From contig CAKOWW010000003.1 in NCBI GenBank assembly GCA_934129785.1, positions 38,634 through 102,633 of the forward strand: a DNA stretch of 64,000 bases, written 5' to 3'. A program made the translations under genes and the position numbers. The notes beneath the pieces were generated by a model. It was not told where the DNA came from. It saw only the letters and a list, made by a program, of their open reading frames with translations, and searched no databases. Position 1 is the first letter of the stretch; each line of letters starts with the position of its first letter. Source of the DNA: an uncultured Clostridia bacterium. Lineage in GTDB: Bacteria; Bacillota; Clostridia; TANB77; CAG-508. Positions 47,149 through 56,691 of this stretch are shown here, piece by piece.

Positions 47149-47799
47149 GTGGTTAAAGGAACAATATTAGATTTAATATATCCACCAAAGTGTGGAATTT
47201 GTGGAAAAATATGCCAAGAATTTCTTTGCACGAAATGTGGTATATTATTAGAAAAACAGGCGGTTTTTGGAATAGAAGATACAAGAAATCAAGAACAAAA
47301 CTTTGATGAACTTTTATATGTTTTTAAATATGAAGGTATGGCGAGACAAAATATATTAAAATATAAATTTAAAGAAAGCTCATATTTATATAAAATGTTT
47401 GTGAATTTTATGTTAAAAAATCAAAAATTCTTTGAAAATATAAAAAAATATGATACAATTGTGCCAGTTCCAATAAGTAAGAAAAGATTTCTGGAAAGAG
47501 GCTACAATCAAAGCTATTTAATAGCAAGAGAAATAGCCAAAAAAGCAGGAATAAAGTGCGAAAATAAAATTATAAAAAAAACGAAAAATATTATAGAACA
47601 AAGTAAGTTAAACAAAGAAGATAGAGAAAAAAATATTGTAGGAGTATATGAAACAAAAAATATACACAAAATATTAGATAAAAAGGTATTATTGCTAGAT
47701 GATATAATAACAACTGGTAGTACAGCAAATGAATGTGCAAGAATGCTTTTAACAGCAAAACCTAAAAAAATAGGAGTACTTACAATAGCAAAAGACTAA
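47149..47799 (+). CDS. comFC: ComFC-like phosphoribosyltransferase-fold protein
   Basis: 216 residues. N-terminal zinc finger CGICGKICQEFLCTKCG, then a type I PRTase fold with VPVPISKKRFLERGYNQSYLIAREIA and the PRPP loop VLLLDDIITTGSTANECA. ComF proteins act in uptake of transforming DNA and in recombination. GTG start just five bases after the recD2 stop with AGAAGG; probably cotranscribed with recD2. Confidence 0.83.
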   Translation: MVKGTILDLIYPPKCGICGKICQEFLCTKCGILLEKQAVFGIEDTRNQEQNFDELLYVFKYEGMARQNILKYKFKESSYLYKMFVNFMLKNQKFFENIKKYDTIVPVPISKKRFLERGYNQSYLIAREIAKKAGIKCENKIIKKTKNIIEQSKLNKEDREKNIVGVYETKNIHKILDKKVLLLDDIITTGSTANECARMLLTAKPKKIGVLTIAKD

Positions 47800-47821
47800 A
47801 AATAGAAAGAGGAATTATAAT

Positions 47822-49814
47822 ATGGAAGATTTAGTAGAAAGTATATTAGACTATATTAGGTCAGATTACACAGATTATGCAGTAATGATAAATGGCGAAT
47901 GGGGGTCACGGAAAAACTCATTTTTGGAATAATAAAATAAGAAAAAAAATAGAATCAATGCAATTAAATGGAAAAAAATATACAACAATATATATGTCAT
48001 TATATGGAATATCAAATCTTGAAGAAATTAGTAAAAAAATTTTTATAGAAACAACACAATTGATGGATAAAAACTTAAGAAAATTTATGAATGCAAGTGG
48101 TCAACAAACAATACCGGAATATGCAAAAACAGGAATAGACATGGCAAACTTTTTTGGAGTGACACAAAATGGAGATAAAATAAATTATAAAGAATTTTTT
48201 TCAACAGATGATAAAGTATTATGCTTTGATGACCTTGAAAGAGCAAATGTAGATGTTATTGATATATTAGGATATATAAATAACTTTGTAGAACATGATC
48301 ATATAAAAACAATAATAATATGTAATGAAAAAGAGCTTTCAACAAAATTAAAAAGTTCAAACCTAGAGATGAAAACTTTTATAGCAACATATTTATTAGA
48401 TAAACAAGAAGAACTAAATAAAACAGACAAACCAATGGTAGAAAAAATTCAAGATAAAATAGAGCATGTTTTTGACAAAGCAAATGATTATGAAAGAATT
48501 AAAGAAAAATTAATTGGTGAAACATTTGAATATGCACCAAAATTTGACTATATAATAAATGGAATATTAATGAGATACGAAACAAATCCAGATTTAATAA
48601 GATTTTTAAGAGAAAATACAGGGCTAATAATATCAACATTTAATAAAAGTGGAACAAGAAACCTAAGAATATTAAAACATGCATTAAATGATTTCAAAAA
48701 AATATATGAAATGGTAAATAAATCATATCCAAATACAAGTCATAGAGTAATGCAAACAATGCTTATATTTACAATAGCAATATCATTTGAAATAAAAGCA
48801 GGAAAAATAACAAAAGACAAATTTATAAACATTAAAGACAATGAAGAATACAAATCAATATTAGTATCATCAAGAATATTAATGGATAATAGACAATTTT
48901 ATATAAAAGAATTTGACAATAACTATTATTATAATTTTAAAGCAGAATATAGATTCTTCAAATTTATTGAATATTATATAAGAACTCGTATATTTGATAT
49001 GAAACTATTTAAAGAAAATATGGACACAATAAGAAATACAGTAGATATAGAAAACTTACCAGCATATAGAAGATTGCTTACAGAAGAATATTGGAAAATA
49101 TCAGATGACCAATTTGGAAAGGTAATAGAAGAAATAATAGAAGATGTTAAAGAAGGAAAGCTAGTATTAATAGATATGGTAAAAATTTTTGCATATTTCA
49201 GTTATTTTACAAGAAAAGGATTAATAGAATATGATTTAAAAACATTAAAAGCAATATTTTTTGATGGAATGAATAAAGCAGCGTTAATCTCAACTTACTG
49301 CGAAAATGTAAATGTTGAACTTGGAAAAATAGCAATAGAAGAGGTTGCAGAAGATATGGAAGACATATTAAAACATTTTAATACTCTAAATAATCAATTA
49401 TTAGACAAAATGTACAAAGAAAAAGCAGAAGATGTAATGAAATGTATTCCAATGAGAATGGAACTATTTTATGAAAAATTTGATAAAGAATGTATGAAAA
49501 TACCAATATTCAAATATTATGATATGTTTCAATTATTCCAAAGAATATCATGTGCAAGCAATGAGGACATAGTTTTAATAAGAGAAAAATTAGTTGATAG
49601 AGCTAATAAAAATCCTAAAAAAATAGAACCAGAAATGAAGAACATTAAACAATTAAAACAAATAATAGATGATTACTTAAAAGGAAAAGAACCATCAATA
49701 AAAGTTGTAATGCTAAAAGAATTTTCAAATAGTTTGGGATATATATTAGATAAATATAAAATAAGCTTTTTACCAAGAAGAGATGAAAAAGTAGAAAGTA
49801 CAGAAAGTGAATAA
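47822..49814 (+). CDS. KAP-family P-loop NTPase, +1 shift at CGG (47909-47911) inside Walker A
   Basis: Joined product 663 residues. The start ATG 47822 after AAGAGGAATTATA gives MEDLVESILDYI...MINGEWGS, then CGG AAA and TAA seven codons later. Skipping the C yields GEWGSGKTHF, a perfect Walker A (Gly30-Lys31-Thr32), and a 634-codon open frame. Walker B is VLCFDDLERANVDVI, followed by IIICNEKEL. The pattern matches KAP NTPases, often membrane-associated or defence-related; there is no clear transmembrane insert here. The remaining 450 residues are helical and unrecognised. Read without the shift, the gene has no start and no Walker A. Sits between comFC and fbp. Confidence 0.78.
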
Positions 49815-49827
49815 AGGATGTAAAATT

Positions 49828-51792
49828 ATGAGTAAAAATTATGATAAGAAAAAATATTTAACACTATTGAGTAAAAATTATAAAAATATAAATGAAGTAT
49901 CAGAAGAAATTATAAATTTACAAGCAATTATAAATCTACCAAAGGGAACAGAGATGTTTTTAAGTGATATACATGGAGAATATGAGCCATTTGAACATAT
50001 TTTAAATAATGGTGGAGGAATAATAAAAAGTAAAATTGATGACATATTTGGAAACACTATAAGTAAAAAAGAAAGAGCAACACTTGCAACTTTAATATAT
50101 TATCCAGAAGAAAAATTAAAACTCATAAAAAAAGAAGAAAAAGATTTAGATGAATGGTATAATATAACACTATATAGACTAGTAGAAGTTGCAAAAAAAG
50201 TAAGCTCAAAATACACAAGATCGAAAGTTAGAAAAGCAATAACAAGTGGTTTTGAATATGTAATAGATGAACTTTTAAATTCGCAAGCAGGAAATGAAAA
50301 AGACAAAGAAAGATATTATAAAGCAATAATAAATACTATAATAAGATTAAATCAAGCAGAAAGCTTTATAATAGCAATATCTAACTTAATAAAAAGAATG
50401 GCAATAGATCACTTACACATAATTGGAGATATATTTGACAGAGGAATGCATCCAGACTATGTAATAGAAAAACTAAAAAGATTCCATAGTATTGATATTC
50501 AATGGGGAAATCATGATGTATTATGGATGGGAGCAACATGTGGAAATGAAGCAAGTATAGCAACAGTAATAAGAATATGTGCAAGATATAATAATATAGG
50601 AATATTAGAGGATGGATATGGAATAAATACAAGACCATTATCAACATTTGCGATGGAAACATATAAAGATGATGATTGCAAAAACTTTGCACCAAAAGTA
50701 TTTGATGAAAGTAAATATGATGATAGTGATAAAACAAATATATCAAAAATTCATAAAGCAATAACAATAATTCAATTTAAATTAGAAGGACAAATGATAA
50801 AAAGACATCCAGAATATCATTTAGAAAATAGACTGTTGTTAGACAAAATGAATTTAAAAAAAGGATATGTAAAAATAAATGGCGAAAAATATGAAATAAA
50901 TGATACAAATTTCCCAACAATAGATAAAGACAACATATATGAATTATCACCAGAAGAAAAAGAAGTAATGGAAAGATTGTGTGAATCATTTAGAAAAAGT
51001 CCAAGACTAAATGAACATATAGATTTTCTATATAAAAAAGGAGAATTATACACAATATTTAATTCAAATTTATTATTCCATGCATGTGTTCCTATGGATG
51101 AAAATGGAGAATTTAAAGAAGTTGAATTTTTAGGAAGAAAAACTAAAGGAAAAGAATATTTTGACCTAATAAATGAAACAATAAACAAAATATGGATAAC
51201 AAAAGGAACAATAGATAAAGAAATATTAGATATAATGTGGTATCTATGGATATCACCAGATTCACCATTTTTTGGAAAAGATAAAATGGCAACATTTGAA
51301 AGCTATTTTGTAAATGACAAAGAAATGTCAAAAGAAAAGAAAAATCCATATTATTCATTAACATATGATGAAAAAATATGTGATAAAATTTTAAAAGAAT
51401 TTGGATTATCTAAAAAAGATTCACATATAGTAAATGGACATATGCCGGTAAAAGCAAAAGATGGTGAAAGTCCAATACGCGGAAATGGAAAATTACTAGT
51501 AATAGACGGAGGATTTGCAAAAAGCTACCAAAGTAAAACTGGAAATGCAGGATATATTTTAACATATAATTCAAATGGATTACTACTTAGTCAAAACAAG
51601 CCGTTTGAATCAGTTGAAAAAGCAATATTAGAAGAAAAAGATATAATTTCTGAACTAATAGTAAAGAAAACTGGAATTCAACGAAAATCTGTTGGAGACA
51701 CAGATATTGGAAAAAAATTAAAACAAGAAATTTCAGACTTAGAGCAATTATTGTTGTTCTATGAATCAGGAGAATTAAAACAAATTAATTAA
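49828..51792 (+). CDS. fbp: Fructose-1,6-bisphosphatase, class III
   Basis: 654 residues. Gluconeogenic phosphatase of the Firmicute class III, a calcineurin-like metallophosphatase: LSDIHGEYEPFEHIL, IIGDIFDRGMHPDYVIEKL, IQWGNHDVLWMGA, and HIVNGHMPVKAKDGESPIRGNGKLLVIDGGF. Start ATG 49828 after AAAGGATGTAAAATT; an in-frame GTG at 49807 precedes that RBS. Confidence 0.95.
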   Translation: MSKNYDKKKYLTLLSKNYKNINEVSEEIINLQAIINLPKGTEMFLSDIHGEYEPFEHILNNGGGIIKSKIDDIFGNTISKKERATLATLIYYPEEKLKLIKKEEKDLDEWYNITLYRLVEVAKKVSSKYTRSKVRKAITSGFEYVIDELLNSQAGNEKDKERYYKAIINTIIRLNQAESFIIAISNLIKRMAIDHLHIIGDIFDRGMHPDYVIEKLKRFHSIDIQWGNHDVLWMGATCGNEASIATVIRICARYNNIGILEDGYGINTRPLSTFAMETYKDDDCKNFAPKVFDESKYDDSDKTNISKIHKAITIIQFKLEGQMIKRHPEYHLENRLLLDKMNLKKGYVKINGEKYEINDTNFPTIDKDNIYELSPEEKEVMERLCESFRKSPRLNEHIDFLYKKGELYTIFNSNLLFHACVPMDENGEFKEVEFLGRKTKGKEYFDLINETINKIWITKGTIDKEILDIMWYLWISPDSPFFGKDKMATFESYFVNDKEMSKEKKNPYYSLTYDEKICDKILKEFGLSKKDSHIVNGHMPVKAKDGESPIRGNGKLLVIDGGFAKSYQSKTGNAGYILTYNSNGLLLSQNKPFESVEKAILEEKDIISELIVKKTGIQRKSVGDTDIGKKLKQEISDLEQLLLFYESGELKQIN

Positions 51793-51919
51793 ATTATAAA
51801 AATATAATTAGATTTTGATTTAAAATCTAAAAAAATGTATAAAATTTTCCGCTTTTGTAATAATAAGAATATAAGGAAAAAGTTATATTTAAGTTAAAGA
51901 AAACAAAAGGAGGAAAATT

Positions 51920-52474
51920 ATGAAAGCAACAGGTGTTGTAAGAAGAATAGATGACTTAGGAAGAGTTGTAATTCCAAAAGAAATAAGAAAAACATTAAGA
52001 ATAAAAGAAGGAGACCCGCTAGAAATATTCACAGATAGAGAAGGACAAGTAATACTAAAAAAATATTCACCAATAGGAGAACTTTCAGAATTTGCATCAG
52101 GCTATGCAGAAACACTATCTAAAACAACAGGCCATATTGCATGTATTACAGACAAGGATATGGTAATTGCAGTATCTGGTGGTTCAAAGAAGGAATTTTT
52201 GGAGCAAGATATAAGTCCTGAATTAGAGCAATTGATGGAAGATAAAGAAGTATATACAAGTAAAGATAATAGTGATATAGCAATGCCAATAATAAAAAAC
52301 GAAAATAATGACAGAAAAAATAATGCGCAAGTTGTATATCCAATAATATCAAATGGAGATACAATAGGAACAGTAATATTAATGTCCAAAGAAGCAAACA
52401 AAAAAATGAATGAAGTAGAGAAAAAAGTAGCTCAATCAGCAGCAAGCTTTTTAGGAAGTCAGATGGATATATAG
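51920..52474 (+). CDS. spoVT: Stage V sporulation protein T
   Basis: 184 residues. AbrB-type swapped-hairpin DNA-binding domain (MKATGVVRRIDDLGRVVIPKEIRKTLRIKEGDPLEIF) and a C-terminal GAF-like domain (IACITDKDMVIAVSGGSKKEFL). Forespore regulator of sigma-G genes in Bacillus. RBS AAAGGAGG. Confidence 0.92.
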   Translation: MKATGVVRRIDDLGRVVIPKEIRKTLRIKEGDPLEIFTDREGQVILKKYSPIGELSEFASGYAETLSKTTGHIACITDKDMVIAVSGGSKKEFLEQDISPELEQLMEDKEVYTSKDNSDIAMPIIKNENNDRKNNAQVVYPIISNGDTIGTVILMSKEANKKMNEVEKKVAQSAASFLGSQMDI

Positions 52475-52475
52475 A

Positions 52476-52505
52476 AAAAACTATGGAATAGCCCATAGTT
52501 TTTTG
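52476..52505 (+). terminator. Terminator of spoVT
   Basis: AAAAACTATGG / CCATAGTTTTT stem with TTTTTTGC. Confidence 0.85.
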
Positions 52506-52655
52506 CATTTTATAATGTAATGGAAAGGGATTTTTACAGTTACTATGATTAAAAGAGTAATATTTTAAAAATTAATGCATAAAATAGATATGGTCAATAA
52601 GGCTATTGGTAAAAAATAGATATGTGAAAATTGTGTGAAAAATACAAAAATAGTA

Positions 52656-52712
52656 TTGACTTTTAATCAGAAAGGGTATAAATTATTAGCAGACACATAA
52701 AGAGAGTGCTAA
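52656..52712 (+). promoter_or_regulatory. groE promoter and degenerate CIRCE operator
   Basis: TTGACT (52656) and TATAAA (52677) with a 15-base spacer, then TTAGCAGAC-N9-GAGTGCTAA (52686-52712). The right arm is a perfect CIRCE half site; the left arm differs from TTAGCACTC at two positions. Indicates HrcA repression of groESL. No ORF in 52475-52734. Confidence 0.8.
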
Positions 52713-52728
52713 AACAAAAAGGAGGTAA

Positions 52729-54698
<1,970 letters not shown>

Positions 54699-54704
54699 TA
54701 AAAT

Positions 54705-54752
54705 AGAAATTGGAGTTCATTATCTGGACTTCAATTTCTGTTTGCTTTTTTA
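54705..54752 (+). terminator. Terminator of groESL
   Basis: AGAAATTGGAGTTC / GGACTTCAATTTCT stem with a T-run. Confidence 0.75.
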
Positions 54753-54786
54753 TAAATTTTATATTATAATGTGCCTATAGCAATAT

Positions 54787-54862
54787 GCCAGTATAGCTCA
54801 GTTGGTAGAGCAACGGATTCGTAACCCGGAGGTCGGCAGTTCGATTCTGCCTAGTGGCACCA
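54787..54862 (+). tRNA. tRNA-Thr (CGT), with irregular stems
   Basis: 76 bases with encoded CCA: acceptor GCCAGTA/TAGTGGC (one G-G mismatch), D-arm GCTCAGTTGGTAGAGC, anticodon loop TTCGTAA, T-arm GGCAG-TTCGATT-CTGCC. Reads ACG. The anticodon stem has only three Watson-Crick pairs, with A-C next to the loop and A-G at the base, weaker than the Met tRNA in this window. Confidence 0.85.
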
Positions 54863-54899
54863 ACGATATACCTGTTCGAGCTACTAGAAGAGGTATATG

Positions 54900-54931
54900 C
54901 AAATATCATTCTGTAAAGAATGGTATTTTTT
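54900..54931 (+). terminator. Terminator of tRNA-Thr
   Basis: AATATCATTC / GAATGGTATT stem with TTTTT. Confidence 0.75.
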
Positions 54932-54965
54932 GTTGCAAAAATTTTACATAAAGTAACGCTTTATG

Positions 54966-54994
54966 TTGATTTTATATTATTAATATGATATAAT
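54966..54994 (+). promoter_or_regulatory. Sigma-A promoter of the 161-residue gene
   Basis: TTGATT (54966-54971), 17 bases, TATAAT (54989-54994). Confidence 0.7.
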
Positions 54995-55062
54995 ACAGTG
55001 CGAAAGAAAAGCAAATGCTTTATTTAGGCTTCTCTTTATAAAATTTTTAAGGAGGAAATTGT

Positions 55063-55548
55063 ATGTTTATTCTATTTTTTGTGATGGCACTTATTGCTTT
55101 TATTGTATCTGTGAGGCTTGTGTTTAAATACAAGAAAAGTCTTAAAGAGTCGGGGGATTTTTTTGGGCCAGTGTTTTTAATAGCTTTGTGTTCAGTACTT
55201 GTATTTTTTATTTTAGGCGTAAACATTTATGATCTAGCAAAAACAATAGCTAGTGAAAGTGTAATTGATCATAAAATTGAGATGTACCAAGAAGAAAACA
55301 CTAAGATTGAACAAGAAGTTGATAATCTTGTCAAAGAGTACATAGATCATGAACACGATACGTTTGCAGAGCTAAAAGAGGAAAAGAACGCGATTACTTT
55401 GGTTACATTATTCCCTGAACTCAAGTCTGATAGTTTAGTTAAACAACAGATAGAAATCTATGTTAAGAACAATACAAAGATCAAAAAGCTGAAAGAAGAA
55501 AAAATAGATATCAGCTTAGCAAAGTGGAAATTGTACTTTGGTAAGTAA
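55063..55548 (+). CDS. Hypothetical membrane protein with coiled coil
   Basis: 161 residues: two N-terminal helices (FILFFVMALIAFIVSVRLVF and GPVFLIALCSVLVFFILGV), then a long Glu/Lys-rich coiled coil (EMYQEENTKIEQEVDNLVKEY). No family recognised; phage-like or transferred. Codon use (CTT, GTC, TCG, ATC, GAG) is distinct from the neighbours. Own promoter, RBS TAAGGAGG and terminator. Confidence 0.6.
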   Translation: MFILFFVMALIAFIVSVRLVFKYKKSLKESGDFFGPVFLIALCSVLVFFILGVNIYDLAKTIASESVIDHKIEMYQEENTKIEQEVDNLVKEYIDHEHDTFAELKEEKNAITLVTLFPELKSDSLVKQQIEIYVKNNTKIKKLKEEKIDISLAKWKLYFGK

Positions 55549-55553
55549 TTAAA

Positions 55554-55597
55554 CTAAAAAACTGCTTATTGCTGAAAAGCTTTTAAGCGGTTTTTTA
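55554..55597 (+). terminator. Terminator of the 161-residue gene
   Basis: AAAAAACTGCTTA / TAAGCGGTTTTTT stem. Confidence 0.75.
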
Positions 55598-55755
55598 TAC
55601 TTTATATACTTGATTATTTTGATTTTTTATAAAAAGCGTATAAAAATATGGCTAAAGTTAGGAATTTACCCTGGATGAAATAGTATATACCTAGACAATT
55701 TAGTAAAAATGTGGTATAGTAATAATGTTAAAAAAACTGCGAAAGGAAGATAAAA

Positions 55756-56661
55756 ATGGGCTTTTTTGATAAACTAAAAAAAGGAATGAACAAAACAAAA
55801 ACTTCATTTGATGAAAAAATAAACAATGTATTCAAAAGCTTTAAAAAAGTAGACGAAGACTTTTTAGATGAATTAGAAGAAATATTAATAATGTCAGACA
55901 TAGGAATGGATACATCTATAGAAATAATAAACAATTTAAGAACAAGAATAAAAAAAGAAAAGATACAAGATGAAGAAGAAGTTAAGCAAGTATTAAGAGA
56001 AGAAATGCAAAAAATATTAGATGTAACAGATATAAGTTTACATCTAAATACAAAACCATCAGTAATCTTAGTAGTAGGAGTAAATGGAGTAGGTAAAACA
56101 ACATCAATAGGCAAAATAGCAAATAGATTAGCAAAAGATGGCAAAAAAGTAGTAGTTGCAGCAGCCGACACATTTAGAGCAGCAGCAGTAGAACAACTAG
56201 AAATCTGGGCAAACAGATCAGGTGCAGATATAGTAAAAAGGGAAGAAGGTGTAGACCCTGCATCTGTAGTTTATGATGCTATAAAAATAACAAGCAAAAA
56301 AGAAGCAGATGTTTTAATAGTAGATACAGCTGGAAGACTGCACAACAAAAAATATTTGATGGATGAACTAAATAAAATTCAAAAAGTAATAAACAAGGAG
56401 ATGCCAGAAGCGGATAAAGAAGTTTTATTAGTAATAGATGGTGCAACAGGGCAAAATGCAATATCACAAGTAAAGGCATTTAAAGAAGAAACAAATTTAA
56501 CGGGACTAGTAATAACAAAACTTGATGGAACAGCTAAAGGTGGGGTAGCAATAGGAATTGTTGCAGAAAATAAAATACCAATAAAATTTATTGGTGTTGG
56601 AGAACAAATTGATGATATGGAAATCTTCAATTCAGAAGATTTTGTAAAGGCAATAATATAA
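55756..56661 (+). CDS. ftsY: Signal recognition particle receptor FtsY
   Basis: 301 residues, NG domains only (no long acidic A domain). GTPase motifs VVGVNGVGKTTSIGKIA, AADTFRAAAVEQLEIW, VDTAGRLHNKKYLMDEL, TKLDGTAKGG and a final GVGEQIDDMEIFNSEDFV. Docks SRP-ribosome complexes at SecYEG. RBS GAAAGGAAG. Confidence 0.96.
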   Translation: MGFFDKLKKGMNKTKTSFDEKINNVFKSFKKVDEDFLDELEEILIMSDIGMDTSIEIINNLRTRIKKEKIQDEEEVKQVLREEMQKILDVTDISLHLNTKPSVILVVGVNGVGKTTSIGKIANRLAKDGKKVVVAAADTFRAAAVEQLEIWANRSGADIVKREEGVDPASVVYDAIKITSKKEADVLIVDTAGRLHNKKYLMDELNKIQKVINKEMPEADKEVLLVIDGATGQNAISQVKAFKEETNLTGLVITKLDGTAKGGVAIGIVAENKIPIKFIGVGEQIDDMEIFNSEDFVKAII

Positions 56662-56691
56662 GATAAAATTATCAATAAAGGAGGAAGAATT

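Noticed and set aside
1058..47912. Four CGG frame breaks as random sequencing or assembly errors
   Set aside because: None lies in a homopolymer, each adds a C before GG, and all four fall on the same otherwise unused codon; chance error is a poor explanation, though raw reads were not available.
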